A DNA stretch of 64,000 nucleotides, taken from positions 1 to 64,000 of the forward strand of contig JAIXMQ010000072.1 of assembly GCA_025716855.1 (NCBI GenBank), written 5' to 3'. This DNA comes from Pilaira anomala. Its lineage: Eukaryota; Mucoromycota; Mucoromycetes; Mucorales; Mucoraceae. The notes beneath the pieces were generated by a model. That model was given only the letters and a program-made list of their open reading frames with translations. It made no database searches and had not been told where the DNA came from. Below, one piece after another: positions 37,041-49,127 of the stretch. The first letter of the stretch is position 1. The number at the start of each line of letters is the position of its first letter. Made by a program: the position numbers and the translations under genes.

Positions 37041-37512
37041 ATGTCTAATCCAAACCATCACGATCATCATCAAACTGTCGGATATTTCGGCATGGAAAAC
37101 TGGAGAAAGGTTTTAAACATCAATTCTAAAAAAGTACTCAATTGTTCTTGTCGAGGAAATAAATCGGATTATAAAAAGACACAAAGTTTATTATATCACT
37201 TTGAGAAAAATCATCCAGAACATTATGATGAGATAAAACGTGAACTTCGTCAAAAAAGAACATTAAGGTAAAAATTAAAAAAAAGTATCTATCATTCAAA
37301 ATTAACTCCTTGTAATAATGTGAGTCATATATAGTCATGAAACAAGACAAAGTTCAACAATACCTCAAGATGTGCTTGCTGCTACTACTAGTTCCTCACA
37401 TGAAAAGGATCGTTCAAGTACGTCTGAAATAAGATTTATTTATGAACATCCAGGTAGTTCTTTTTCAAATGTTGAAGCAGTAGATGAAAGAGACAACACA
37501 GAACGAAAATAA
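37041..37512 (+). CDS. Small BED/C2H2-like zinc-finger protein
   Basis: Two exons (37041-37267, 37335-37512); 134 aa. The core is VLNCSCRGNKSDYKKTQ then LLYHFEKNHPEHYDE. The C-x-C followed 17-22 residues later by H-x4-H resembles a single BED- or C2H2-type zinc finger with unusual Cys spacing. A His-rich start (NHHDHHQ), a charged helix (IKRELRQKRTLR) and a Ser/Thr-rich, probably disordered C-terminus complete it. No specific family recognised; DNA binding is only a guess from the finger. It could be a solitary domain derived from a hAT-type transposon BED finger. Confidence 0.6.
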
Positions 37513-38508
37513 TCAGTACACTCATCTTTTTTTTTTTTTTTTTTTTTCCTGGCTGATTAAGTATCTCCTCTATAATGAAATTCTGTCAAAACACGAATAT
37601 ATACCCTCAATTGTCAAATTAAAATAATAAAGTTAAAGAGATGCATCAAACAATAAAGACTGAGTGTCATGATACTCGTCGTTATTTTGACATTTTTATA
37701 ATCATAAATAAACCTTTCTTTAAACTACATGTATGTTAAATGATCTTCTTTTTCTTTTTCACATGGTTTAAAAGAAAAAAGTCCGAGATTTGTAATAAGG
37801 CTGTGAATGGACATGTATCCCGGTGTATAACATCATATATAATTTTGAATCATAAATACGAAAAAGTAATGATATATATCATGATTTGATAGAATAATTA
37901 CCTGGTCATTCACATATATACCACATGATAACTTATCAACTTTGTTGTTTTATTGATAGGTAGAATACCTATTAACATTTAAAAAATAAAAGAAGGAGGT
38001 CGTCGATAAAAAAAACAATGTTTACTCAATTATACAAAGAGATATGTAATAAATCGAGTATTTTATATAGTACAGTCGATATTTATTATAGGTAGCATAA
38101 TTTCATGTGACAAAACTTGGCACTAAAATAAAAAAAAAAAGTGTATATGCGGGCGGCCATTGATAAATTATTGACCAATAAAGAAGCTAAAATATGCAAA
38201 ATAAAAGGGGGCTAAACCAGTTTTACTGGACTAGTTGGATCGATTAAAAAAAAAATAAGCATTTTTAGTGTGGTGTGTCTCCGTTCAAAGACTAAATGAA
38301 ATAGGACGAAAGAGATGAATGAAACTAAAGTTAAACTTTTTATTGGTTCGGAAAAACTCTAGGCACTTTTTTTTTTTTTTTTTTTTACTATATATACAGG
38401 GGAAAAGAAGAGGAAAGAAAAAAAAATTTTTTAATCAAGAACTTCTTTTTTTTTTCCACACACACACACACTCTATCTCTTACTTTTATCAAATAAACAA
38501 AAAAAAAA
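37513..38508. other. Intergenic (1 kb)
   Basis: AT-rich with poly-T (37530-37547, 38368-38386) and a (CA)n run just before the PRELI start. A TATATATA stretch at 38388-38396 may serve the PRELI promoter. No gene found. Confidence 0.5.
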
Positions 38509-39207
38509 ATGAAATTCTTCAAGTCTGTTCATACTTTTGATTATGAGTGGAACTTAGTTTCAGCAGCTCAATGGCAAAAGTACCCAAACGATCATTGTCC
38601 TCATGTTCAACATGTTGATGTATTAGATAGAAGAGTGGACCCAAATACAGGTATCCTAACAACCGAAAGATTAATTACAGTCAAACAAAATATGCCTAGA
38701 CTCTTATTAAAGGTAAAGTAAACATAGAAAAAATTTAATGATGTAATATGGACTGATCTTTTTGTTTACTTTTTTTTTTTTTTTTAGATTATGGGTGCGG
38801 ATGAAACACAATATGTTAGAGAAGTTTCCACAATTGACCCAAAACAAAAGACATTTACTTTAACAAGTCAAAACCTTTCTTTATGTAATATCATGAAATG
38901 TAATGAAGAAATTTCATACATTGTATCACCCGAAAATCCAGAAAAGTGAGTAAAAAGAAAATTGAAAATAACAAAATATATTTTCTAACTTGTTAAAAAA
39001 AAAAAAAAAAAAAATAGGACACAATTTACTCAACAAGCTACATTATCTGTTGGTAGTTTCTTATCACGATGGGAAAGTACGATTGAAGACTTTTCAATTA
39101 AACGATTTCAGCAGAATGCTCAAGTCGGACGAGAAGGATTTCTGAAGGTGTTGGAAAAATTCGTTGTCATGGCAGAATCCTCAACACCATCACCAACTTC
39201 TGCATAA
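38509..39207 (+). CDS. PRELI/MSF1-domain mitochondrial lipid-transfer protein (Ups-like)
   Basis: Three exons (38509-38712, 38788-38945, 39018-39207); 183 aa, the normal size. The family moves phosphatidic acid or phosphatidylserine between mitochondrial membranes as a complex with Mdm35. The start MKFFKSVHTFDYEWNLVSAA, then WQKYPNDHCPHVQHVDVLDR, the strand pair GILTTERLITVKQNMP, and SLCNIMKCNEEISYIVSPEN match the PRELI fold. The C-terminal helix (FLSRWESTIEDFSIKRFQQN) is also typical. Whether it is the PA-type (Ups1) or PS-type (Ups2) cannot be told here. A small hairpin (CCCGG-loop-CCGGG at 39216-39234) lies just after the stop. Confidence 0.92.
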
Positions 39208-39433
39208 TATATTACCCGGACCCAAAAGCCGGGAAAGAACTAAAAAAAACAAATTTATATGCATTTTTCTCTCTCATTCATTATCATCAGCTGGAACTGT
39301 AGTACAAGTTTTAACATAATAAACGCCTCCTCTTTTTTTTTTTAAAAAAAAAAAATAAAAATCTTTTTCTTCTTTTACATATATTTCTTAAAACGTCTTT
39401 TTGTTTTTTTGTTTTTTTTTAAAAAAAAAAAAA

Positions 39434-41232
39434 ATGGGTACAAAAGCAACACAAAATAATAGTAAACCGTCTTGGTTAATAAATTGGTTTTCACAAATTA
39501 CAACACCAAAGACAAATAATACGAGACATAGTAGTAATAGTAGTGGTAGTAGTAGTAGTAGTTCAAATAAGACAACAAAAGAACCAGTGAATAATAGTAA
39601 TCTGATATTACCGTGGAAAAAAGAAGTGACGAAGGCATCTCCTACTTCATCTGTAGTTACAGAAGCATGTGAATGTGGATCCAGATATAGTAATAGCATA
39701 AAGAAAAAGAAGAGTAATCAACATCTGCATCGACCCAGTATAACCATCTCACACTCACCATCGACCGATAGAAGAAATTCACAACAAACAACACATAGTT
39801 CAATCAATACATCAGATGATCAAAATTCATATTGTAGACGTGATAGTAGTAGTGATAAAAGTATTTTAGCTGATTTATGGACCAAAGCAAAACAAAGGCA
39901 TCCACACTATCCAAGATTTCATTGGCCACATCATCATAAAAAGGATGAAACAACAACTCAACCACAACAACAACAACAACAACAACAATATCAGCTGAGA
40001 CCTGCTAGTATCGATTATTATGATGCCTCATTACCTTCTTCTTTACGACAAGCACATTTCTTTCCAAAACATTTAAAAAGGTATTCTGTTTCTTCTTCTA
40101 TTTTACAACAAGAACAAACTACACCTTGTGCTTCAAGACCAAATTCAATCATTTATACCTCTCAGCCTGCTTCGCCTAATTTTGCTGCTTATATGTTGAA
40201 TACAGAAGTAGATCCTTACTGGTTAAATGAAAGTCCACCTAAATTAAAATGGCAAATTAAGCATGAATTAACAAAGTTGGCGATTGAAGGGTAAAAAAAA
40301 AAAAAAAAAAATACAAAGTGTTTAAAAATAGATTAACATAGACTAATAAAAATAAATATAGATTATTTTCTATTCCAGAATTAGTTACACAATCACATCA
40401 ACAAGGATCTTCATCATCATCAAGTATTGAAAAGCAGGTATTACAAATTGGCTGTGGAGAAGATGCAACATGGGCAATTGAAGTGGCTTCAAGGAATTCG
40501 AAATGGATTGTGATTGGATTAGATGAGATAGATAGTTATCCATCCAATGCACCCAAGAATTTTAAATTGATGAAATGTCGAGATATCTTGCAAGCTTTGA
40601 AAATGTTTTCAAATGCTACCTTTGATTTTATCGCTCCTCGATTTTTAAATATGAACTTTAGTTTTCTTCAGTATCAACAAGTCGTGACGGAATGTATAAG
40701 GATAACGAAACCAGGTGGTTTGATTGAAGTACTTGAGATGGATTTAAGAATTTATTATGATCGATTATTATCATCTTCCGTTACTCAGTTATTAAACACA
40801 GAAGGTATTTAAAATATATGTATATGTATATATATATACATATATATGTATGTGATATGTAGAAAAAAAAAAAAAAAAAAAAAAAAACTCTAAAAAAAAA
40901 AATTCTCTGCAGTGATTAAAGTGGTGGAATCAAAAGGTTTCGATCCAAGATTAGCGCGTCATTTACAAGACTTGATATTAGATTTAGACGTTCAAAGTGA
41001 AATCAGGTACATTTCATTACCTTTAGGTGTTTGGGGAGGTAAAATAGGTGTCATGTTTCGTGATGATGTTCATAATTTAATCGAATTATTTCAATCCGAT
41101 ATTGCAGAAAATAATGGAAAATCGTGTCGTACAGAAGGTGAATTAGAGTATAAAACAGATGTTATGGATATTGAATTAGATTCAAATCGTGCATTTATGA
41201 ATTTACACATCATGGTAATTCATGTCAAATAA
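39434..41232 (+). CDS. SAM-dependent methyltransferase-like protein with long disordered N-terminus
   Basis: Three exons (39434-40290, 40362-40804, 40913-41232); 539 aa. The first 250 residues are low-complexity (Ser, Asn, His, poly-Gln). The C-terminal half starts with DPYWLNESPPKLKWQIKHEL, then the SAM-binding motif I VLQIGCGEDATWAIEVA, an acidic turn IVIGLDEIDSYP (motif II), FDFIAPRFLNMNFS, and ITKPGGLIEVLEMDLRIYYD (motif for the fifth strand). This is a class I methyltransferase fold of the kind common in Mucoromycota, often near-LaeA in layout. The substrate is unknown. Motif I has Gly-Cys-Gly-Glu as expected. The last intron carries poly-A and (TA) palindromes. Confidence 0.82.
39963..39989 (+). 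repeat. (CAA)n coding poly-Gln
   Basis: Eight to nine CAA codons in a row in the methyltransferase-like gene's disordered N-terminal region. Confidence 0.9.
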
Positions 41233-41388
41233 AAACATTTTTTTTTTTTTTTTTTTTTTACTCTAAAGAGCGTGACTGTTTTTTTCTTTTTTTCTTTCAA
41301 CCCTTGTGCGAAAAAAATACCTACTAAGTTTTTTTTTTTTTTTTTTTTTTTGTTCATTTAAAACTTTATACATATATAAATTAAGAAA

Positions 41389-41735
41389 ATGTCATTCTTT
41401 GGTGGAAATATGCAAACACAGCAACAAGCTATTAACCCTCAAAATATTGCTTTAGCTGAACAAGAACTTGAGATGGTAACTGATTTATTCAACAGGTAAA
41501 AAAAAAAAAAAAAAAAAAAAAAGGTGTTGTTGTCAAAAACGAAATGTTTTGACATGTTTTTTTTTTTTTTAGAATTACCGAGTCTTGTCACCAAAAATGT
41601 ATTTCCAAAGAATATACTACAGGTGACTTAAATCAAGGTGAAGCAGTCTGTATCGATCGTTGTGTTGCCAAGTTCCTTGACGTCAATTCAAAGGTTGGAG
41701 AAAAGATGCAACAAATGGGTGGTGGAGCTGCTTAA
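41389..41735 (+). CDS. TIM10: Mitochondrial import chaperone Tim10
   Basis: Two exons (41389-41495, 41573-41735); 89 aa, the usual length. Works with Tim9 in the intermembrane space to escort hydrophobic carriers. The twin CX3C motif is clear: ITESCHQKCISKEY and EAVCIDRCVAKFLDVN, with the spacing of small Tims. The start (MSFFGGNM) and the end (GEKMQQMGGGAA) fit Tim10. The single intron lies just before the first CX3C and is largely poly-A and poly-T. No presequence, as expected for Mia40-dependent import. Confidence 0.96.
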
Positions 41736-42800
41736 TCGCATCATTTTTTGAAACTCGATTTAAATATATAAATAAAAAAGTATCTTATTTGATAAACACA
41801 CACACACAAAAAAAAAAAAAAAAGAAAAAGAGGAGTGAAGAATTTGAGATCGATCACAGAAAAAATATAGGTATAGATTTACAAGTGACTGCTTCGATAA
41901 AAAAGAACAAACTAGACTTTTTTTTTTGTTGTTGTTGTTGTTGTGTAATTGTAAACAGAAGAAACAGTTTTATATATTCTTTTGGTTCAAGATGTTATGT
42001 ATGTGTGTGTGTGTGTGTGTGTGAAAACGGAGATAGCAAGAATAAAGGAAATAGATTATCTAAAATGTGTGGTATGTTGATTTGTATTTATGTACCTGCA
42101 CATTTGCAGCGGGAATACCTTTAAATGGCCTGTCAAAAGAAGTGGTAGAGAATCCCAAGGAGTCAAAGTGTTAACCCGAGTCTTGTTATCTCGAAAATTA
42201 AACTCCTTGGGAAGCAAATTAAGGAAATTAAGAACCTAAAAAGAATATTTATTTTTACCGTCATTGTATGACGCATAAAAAAATACGTTGTTTAGTAGCT
42301 TCAGAAGGTCAGAATTAATTGGTTACTTCCCCCCTCGAACCATTTAAAAGCTCCGTGTGTAGTAAAATAAATTACCTAAAAGAAACCAAACTGGGAGGAT
42401 CGAGTAAAATTGATTTTACCTTGGAAAAAAAAAAATGTCAAAAGAGGAAGGATCCGAAAATCAATTGAATGACTGGTTTATATACTATTTGTTCTTTTTT
42501 AATCTTTTTTTTCTAGCCTCGAACAAGTTTTGATAAGGGGAAAGTTAAAACCAGTTGATTAAATCGGTTTTATTATTAAAGGACAAGAATGTTCTTTAAT
42601 ATTCTTCTGATCCAGAAAGAAATTGATTTTTTTGTTTTGTTCTTTTATGTTCTTTTCAAACCTCCCTCTTTTTTATATAAAAGAATAAAAATGTGAATAA
42701 AAAAAAGATTCCGACAATTATTATATTTTCTTTTTTCTTCCCTCGCTTTTTTTCTTTTTCAATAAAAAAAAAAAATAAAAAAAAAAATAAAAAAAGAACC
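41736..42800. other. Intergenic (1.1 kb)
   Basis: Contains (GTT)n near 41928-41943, (GT)n at 42001-42022, and an 11-bp inverted repeat (TCCCAAGGAGT at about 42153 and its complement at about 42202). A TATATAAAAG-type motif lies at 42673-42682, about 120 bp before the next start codon. No coding frame of note. Confidence 0.5.
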
Positions 42801-43274
42801 ATGAATATTGCCACATTAGTTTTGCCTTCATTTTTTTCACCCATGTCTACATCCACATTATCAAATAGTGATCGTAACTTGATCGAGTTTACACGTTGTT
42901 TATACAAGTTAAAGTCAGTTGTGAACGAACTACAAGTGTTTGAAAAGGCAGTGAAACCATCATTTGCTAAAGGAGATTATGATTATTTTCAACAAGTCAA
43001 TTTATATCTAGAACAATCATTTCAAAAATTCAACCATTTGTGTAAAGTGTTACTAATCGTCTTAACCAAATTGGAATCAAATCATCCTGTGCGACAAGAA
43101 CGAATTAACTCTTACCGTCAAGAGCTCATCATTGAATGGAAAAAGGCGATAAAAGTCAGACAAGAACTAGTGATATTTATTGAAAAAAGTGAATCTCAAT
43201 TTCCAAGTATAAGTGATGAAGATTCAGATACCACAATAGAACCATTTACTTCTTCAGATTCCTCCTCTTCATAA
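42801..43274 (+). CDS. Hypothetical helical protein with acidic-Ser tail
   Basis: A single ATG-to-stop frame of 157 aa, directly behind an A-rich leader and a TATA-like motif. Not recognised. The body is almost all helix with heptad-like hydrophobics (FTRCLYKLKSVVNELQVF, LYLEQSFQKFNHLCKVLLIV, IIEWKKAIKVRQELVIFIEK), suggesting a small helical bundle or coiled coil. The end (DEDSDTTIEPFTSSDSSSS) is acidic and Ser-rich. No intron, signal peptide or TM segment. It is probably real because the codon pattern stays protein-like to the stop. Confidence 0.6.
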   Translation: MNIATLVLPSFFSPMSTSTLSNSDRNLIEFTRCLYKLKSVVNELQVFEKAVKPSFAKGDYDYFQQVNLYLEQSFQKFNHLCKVLLIVLTKLESNHPVRQERINSYRQELIIEWKKAIKVRQELVIFIEKSESQFPSISDEDSDTTIEPFTSSDSSSS

Positions 43275-43377
43275 TTATAATATAGCATTTACATTTTTTT
43301 TTTTAAAAAAATAATAATAATAAACAAAAAACAGTAAAAAATAAAAATACAAAAAATTATATATATATATATATAAG

Positions 43378-43408
<31 letters not shown>

Positions 43409-43459
43409 ATCTTTTTTTTTTTTTTTCTTCTTCTTCTTTTATAAGGGTTTAAGTTATTC

Positions 43460-45204
43460 TTATTCTTGAGGTGATTTACAGACAGCACGATGTCCAAGCT
43501 TCCAATGTTCCTTTTGACATTCACGAGAACAATAAGAAACTCTTTGACATCTACCACAACGTTTAAAGCTTCCTGGTTCTTGTTCTTTCTTTTCACAATT
43601 CATATTTGCGCACTGACGATGAGTAGCACTATCTGGAGTAGCATCTTTTGCAAGTTGACGGATCAATTTTTCCTTATCAGCCTGACTCAACTTTTCAAAA
43701 TTCTCTAAATTTTCTTTTTCAAGTGCAACACGAGCTGCCATCTTGGCTCTCAAGATACGTACAAGGTAATTATAGGCTTCAAGATCTCCTCGAACAAGTG
43801 CTAATTCCATATAATTTTGTGCTTTATCCATATCATAGAGTCCATAATCTTTACTTCCAAAAATTAATCCAAGCATCATCATTGCATCTGCATCTCCATT
43901 GTTGGCAGCATCTTCCATTAATTCAATACCCGTCACAATATAATCTTCGGGTTCACTACCTGGGTTGCCTGCTTCTTTTGCTAATTCATCATTTTTACTC
44001 ATTAATAAATACATTCTACCGACTGTATATATGATCAGTTAGTGATAGGCTCAAAAAAAAAAATTTTTTTTTTCTATTGTTTACTCACGTGCATTGCATG
44101 ATGCAGAATATCCCCATTGTTTTGCACGTTCGAAATATTCGATGGCCTTCTTAATATCTCTAAATCTGGCAGTATCTTCAGCATAGCCTTGATAGATGAG
44201 ACCTAAATTATGAGCAGAATCAGGATAGCCTAAATAAATAATTTTTTTTTTTTTTTTTTAGTATGTAAATATTTAAATCTTTTTTTTTTTTTTTTTTTTT
44301 TTTTACCTTGTTCATAAGCCTTTTGATAATATTCAATGGCTCTTTTAATATCTTTTTTACATCCAATTCCATTTTCAAAAAAGAAACCCAACTTATGACA
44401 TGCCATCTTTACACATATAAATATATTAAAAAAAAAAAAAATAAGGTTAGAATAGTCTAGAAAATTCTAGTGATTTGACATACAGGGTTAGAAGTATCGG
44501 CAGCTTTTTTATACCATTCATACGCAAGGACTTTAGGATCTTGACCTTTCAAATTAGCACCAGCAGCTAATTTCTCTTCTTGCATATAAAAAGAACCGAT
44601 TTGAACAGCGGCCATTGTATATCCCTTTTCAAGCGCACGTTCTAATAAACGTTTAGCACCTTCAAAATTAGGACTGGCTACAGGTGACATGGAAGCACGA
44701 TCATCAGGTCCAGAAGGTTCACGACGAATACCTCCATATAATAAACTACCCAAGACTAAATCATGAATACTACCATCTTCTGTTTCTTCTAAAACTAATC
44801 CTTCAGCTGCTTTATCAATGTTCATGTCAGTTGTAGATAATTTCTCTACTGCTTCATGTTGAACGTCGTCAAATAATTTATATTCTTCTGCCCACTTGAC
44901 ATTAGCACGTTCCAACTAAAAATAATAAAATGAGGCTGTTAATTTTTATTTTTCTTTCTTTGTTGTTTTTCTCTCGCATTACCTTCTTTCCAACACTGTT
45001 TCTCTTTTCGTATTCGTTAGATAATTGTTGTGCTGCAACTGGTAATGCAGTTGGCATATTCTTTGCAAACTCGGGATCGGTTTCGTTATATAACGCAACT
45101 AATAACCGACTTTGTTGTTCAGTCATACCCAAGAAGGCTGGAATTTCTAAAGGTTCTCCTCCTCCAACAACTCCTTCATGCATATGCTCTGACACGGACT
45201 CCAT
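43460..45204 (-). CDS. Sel1-repeat protein with C-terminal MYND zinc finger
   Basis: Five exons (44983-45204, 44484-44915, 44307-44406, 44089-44229, 43460-44022); 485 aa. Sel1-type helical repeats in the middle: GAKRLLERALEKGYTMAAVQ, AYEWYKKAADTSNPMACH, AIEYYQKAYEQGYPDSAHNL, GADAM-type repeats in exon 5. A MYND finger ends the protein: CANMNCEKK, then RCGRCQRVSYCSRECQKEHW and GHRAVC, with the full Cys/His ligand set. Sel1 arrays and MYND fingers both bind proteins, so an adaptor role is likely. The pair recalls fungal MYND/Sel1 (SKT5-like or Mub1-like) proteins but no exact family is assigned. The gene is convergent with the unknown gene ending at 43274. Confidence 0.85.
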
Positions 45205-46499
45205 TTTTTTATGAATACAAAAAAGTGTTAACAAAAAGATTTTTAATGTTGTAAAGAAAAAAAAAAAAAATTTGTGTGGCTTGTTAAAGTTTTTGAATTA
45301 ATGCAAAAAAGTGGCTTATGTCTTCATATACGATTTTTTTTGTTTTTTTTTTGTATAAATTAGGGTTGAACGTGTTGCTTCTATAAAACTGTGAATACCA
45401 GTTTTTTTTTTTCTTTTGGAAATATAACAAGATAAAAGTATCATCCTGTTTTATGCATCTGTAATTTTTCATACTGTGTAGGTCCTGCTTATATCCCAAA
45501 AAAAAAAAAAAAAAGGGACAGAATTTGTTAATTTTTGATCGCCGCTGATTTTAATCACGAAGGTAGTAGCCCAAGGAAAAAAAAAAAAATGTCTGATTTT
45601 TCTGTAAAAGATGGTTTATATTAAACAAACCTGTTTATATCTTTATAAATAAAAATAAAAACTCGTTATATATATATAAGATATCAAAGAATCATCCTTT
45701 TATGGAATTTTCCGTTTCTCTCTCTTTCCCTGTGAGCACAGAAGTTGCATGTGTATGTATGTACATATGAGTTATGGAAAACTGGCATGTGCTTTGCATC
45801 TGGCGTAAAAAAACCCTATTTACATTCCGCTTTTTACACCATTCAAATCTAGTTTTTTTGCATTTAATGATTTTTGTTCTTCTCTCTTCTACACATTTAC
45901 TACGAATTTTAAAAATACTGGTTTTTTTAAATTATCATCATGACGTAAAAATAATAATAATCGGTTCAATCAAAACAAATAATAAAACCAACTTTTTTTT
46001 TTTTTTTTTTTTTTTATTCTCTTTTCTTCTAATACACGTCATATTGAATTTAACATGTTTCGAAAGGATAGAAGGCTTTTTTTTTTTTCTTTAAAAAGAG
46101 GCAAACACATACATAATACACGCGCAATATTATAAGATCAAACTAGTTTTTGAGGGTCTATCCTCTTTTACACAATGCATCATATAATTTAGAGGAAAAG
46201 TACAAAGTAATTAAGATGAGCACATGATTCGTAACTTTTACATACGTAATAAAGAGATCTCTATCTCGTATATCAATTCTAAATGACATAAGTATAGTCA
46301 TGATTTAATAAGTTTCACGAGAGAAAACTATACAAAAATTATAATTCTGATTTAGCAAGATCGACATCTTGATCGTAGCGTTGACACATTATCTGCCATA
46401 TCACATGATTTTTTTACGCTTTGACCTTCTTTTTTGGACACTAATCCCATACTGAACGTTTACCATAATGTCTCAATTATTACATATAAAAAGATAACT

Positions 46500-46620
46500 G
46501 TTACAGTACCTGCTCTATTTAAGGCCGTTTTCTGTCATATTTAATTTTCTCAAGTCGGGAAATAAGGTCACAGAAGTCTGTTTTTTTTTTGCAGCCTTAA
46601 ATAGAACGGGTACCAGTAAC
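46500..46620. mobile_element. 121-bp MITE-like element with 26-bp imperfect TIRs
   Basis: The left end GTTACAGTACCTGCTC runs to TATTTAAGGC. The right end, read on the other strand, is GTTACTGGTACCCGTTC to TATTTAAGGC. AACT occurs immediately outside both ends (46496-46499 and 46621-46624), which looks like a 4-bp target duplication. The inside has no coding content. The family is unknown. Confidence 0.65.
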
Positions 46621-48210
46621 AACTCTCTTATCAGTCTCTCCTATTTCAACATATTATCTTTTTTTATTGGATTACATTAATGATTTCTAAGTCTTGGTGT
46701 AATTGACAAAAAATAAATAATTAGGAGTGTTGTTACTTCTCATTTACTTTTTTACTTTTCTATGACTGTTGGTAGATACTCGTTTTTTTTTTGGTAAAAC
46801 CCAAAAATAAAAGCATAACAAAACATGTCTTTTATAATACTATGCTCTTCGCTCGCTTTAGCTTCATAAATTTTCTTTAAATTAAAATCTGTTGTCGACT
46901 GTAGTGTTGTATTTAATAACTAAAAAATTGATATATGAACAGAATTTTTTTAAGTACTATCTAGCTTAACTTTTTAATGGCATTTGTATTCAGTTCTTTC
47001 GGGGGAAGGGGTTGTAAGAATAATAATAAAAATTACACTATTCAAATCTCTCCCATGCAACTGTCAAAATTTTTGATTCAATATGACATATAAATTGGTT
47101 TAGATAAGTCGTATATTCACGCAATAATCTTCATATATGTACTCTCCTGGCTTTAAATTTTGTGCTACAAAGATAGCGCAAGAAGTTCAAGGAGTAATCA
47201 GATACACATAGAAATGATCATTCTATCTGTGAAAGTTTTTCCTTTGAAAAAAAAAAAGTGTTTATACAGATTTTTGATTATTTGGTTAATATACTCGTAA
47301 GTAACTCGGGGTTTTTTTTTTTTTTTTTTTTTTACCAAGAGTATTACCAAAGAATGGTTTTAGAATTGATACATGTTATTAAAGCTGGGTACTTTGGGTA
47401 CAAGTCCATAGATGTTATATTTAAAATAAATGTCCACCATGTTAAGTTGTAGATAAAATAATCACAACGCTAAAGATTCGGTATACAGTTTTTTTTTGTT
47501 TTTTTTTTTTTATAGAATGTAGTCAAATCTTATCTTTTTAAATAATCTTGGCATCAAATCACATGTATAAAGATAGTAATGAATGCCCAAAAATTGATGT
47601 ATAATAGCATTCAAAATCTAGTCCCTTTATATTTGGTGAAGTATTCAGTTCTTACCATAAAGTCTACACTGCGGTATTAAAATTATGCTGATTTAGATAC
47701 AAGTTGTGTCGGCCTAAAGAATGATTAAGTGAGATGAAGCTACTAATCGCCATTTTAATGGAAATATATATTATCGATGTTGATCTGCTTTCGTAAGCTA
47801 ATAAAATACCAACCTTAGATAAAAGTCAATTAGTAAAGAAGACCCTTAATTACCTGAAATGATATAGATAGGATAGGCATCAAAATTAGTTTTTTTTTTT
47901 TTTTTTTTATCTTAACCCTTTTTTATGCTGAAATGTAAAGTAACATCTCAATTTCATGCAATTGGCATCTTTTTTTTTAATCAGTCTATAGATATCCGCT
48001 TTTTTGTCTTTCCTCTTCAAACATTTTATCTCAAGTAAATCCTCTCTCTCTCCACTCTTAAATAGAAATGAAAACGTGTTTATACAGAAAAAAAAAGGGC
48101 TTTTTGCTTTTTAGGAGCACAGGTGTGTTTATTCATTTTTTAAAAGGGTATTGTAGCACAGGGACTTGTGATATTTATGAATTATTGTTTTTGTTTTAAC
48201 TACTTCGGCT

Positions 48211-48235
48211 TGTGTGTGTGTGTGTGTGTGTGTGT
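48211..48235. repeat. (TG)n microsatellite
   Basis: About 12 TG units in intergenic DNA. Confidence 0.9.
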
Positions 48236-49023
48236 TTTTTTTAGTTAATCGTACGCGGTAAGAAAAAAAAAAAAAAAACTCTGATGTAAGAAATAAGTTG
48301 ATTCATGCTTAAGTTTCTTTTTATTCAATTGAGAAAGGTCACCTCAAGGGCCTGTAATATTGAATGTGTCTCCACCAATTTTGGGCTTCTTGTAAACAAT
48401 CCAGTTGAGTAAAAGGCAAGCGATGCTGTTTTCTCTTGAATTGTGTGACAGTGTTAGTTTTAAAATTACGAAAAATTCATGTAACAGAAAGACACGTATA
48501 ACCTAGTTGAAAGAGAAAACAAAACGATTGAGGAATAAAGAGAAAGCAAGCGAGATAATATAAAAGAGATACAGAATGAGTCTTTGGTAAAATAAATACT
48601 AAAGGGTTAGATAAGAATATTCATAAGAAATAGCACATTGCTCAAGTTGTATTAGATAAAACAAGAGTTCCCATTTACTTAATTGAAATGAATTTCCCAT
48701 CGTGTGTCCAGCAAACGGGAAGTACTTTAATAAGATGCGCGTGCAGCTTTTAACTACATTCGGTTACTGCTATATACACAAAAAAAAAAAAACGGATGAC
48801 TTCTCTTTAATGACTTTCCTTTCTTTCCACGTGTATATAGAGTGTGAATAAATCCAGTTTTCGCTTGAGAAAGTATGAAAGGCTGATTGCACAATTGTTT
48901 AGAAGCTATTAAAAATCGACATGTTACACAGCGATCCTGTCACCTTCTTTTAGATATTCCCTTCTTACCGATCTAATACTAAATTAATGTGACAATAACG
49001 GGCATCATTTAAAAAAGGGACAA

Positions 49024-49033
49024 TATATAAAAG
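49024..49033 (+). promoter_or_regulatory. Candidate TATA box of the F-box gene
   Basis: TATATAAAAG about 95 bp upstream of the start codon at 49128, followed by a CT-rich leader. Confidence 0.4.
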
Positions 49034-49127
49034 TAATACTACCTTGATTCAAATCCTCTTTCTCTCTTTTCTTTTTCTTATTATTTTTTTTTTTTCAACT
49101 TTTCATTTTCATTTTTTTTTTTTATTT

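Larger units (their letters stand above)
45205..49127. other. Gene desert (3.9 kb)
   Basis: No intact gene found on either strand. It holds many poly-T/A tracts, a 121-bp MITE-like element (46500-46620), and a (TG)n run (48211-48235). On the minus strand near 48.33-48.43 kb a short protein-like stretch (QLDCLQEAQNWWRHIQYYR) has no supporting context. Confidence 0.5.

Noticed and set aside
39209..39240. CCCGG-loop-CCGGG hairpin after the PRELI gene as terminator
   Set aside because: Stem of five pairs only, and fungal mRNA ends do not use such terminators; noted in the gene entry instead.
45774..46094. 106-aa frame in the gene desert
   Set aside because: Consists of Phe/Leu runs from T-rich DNA; no start context or family likeness.
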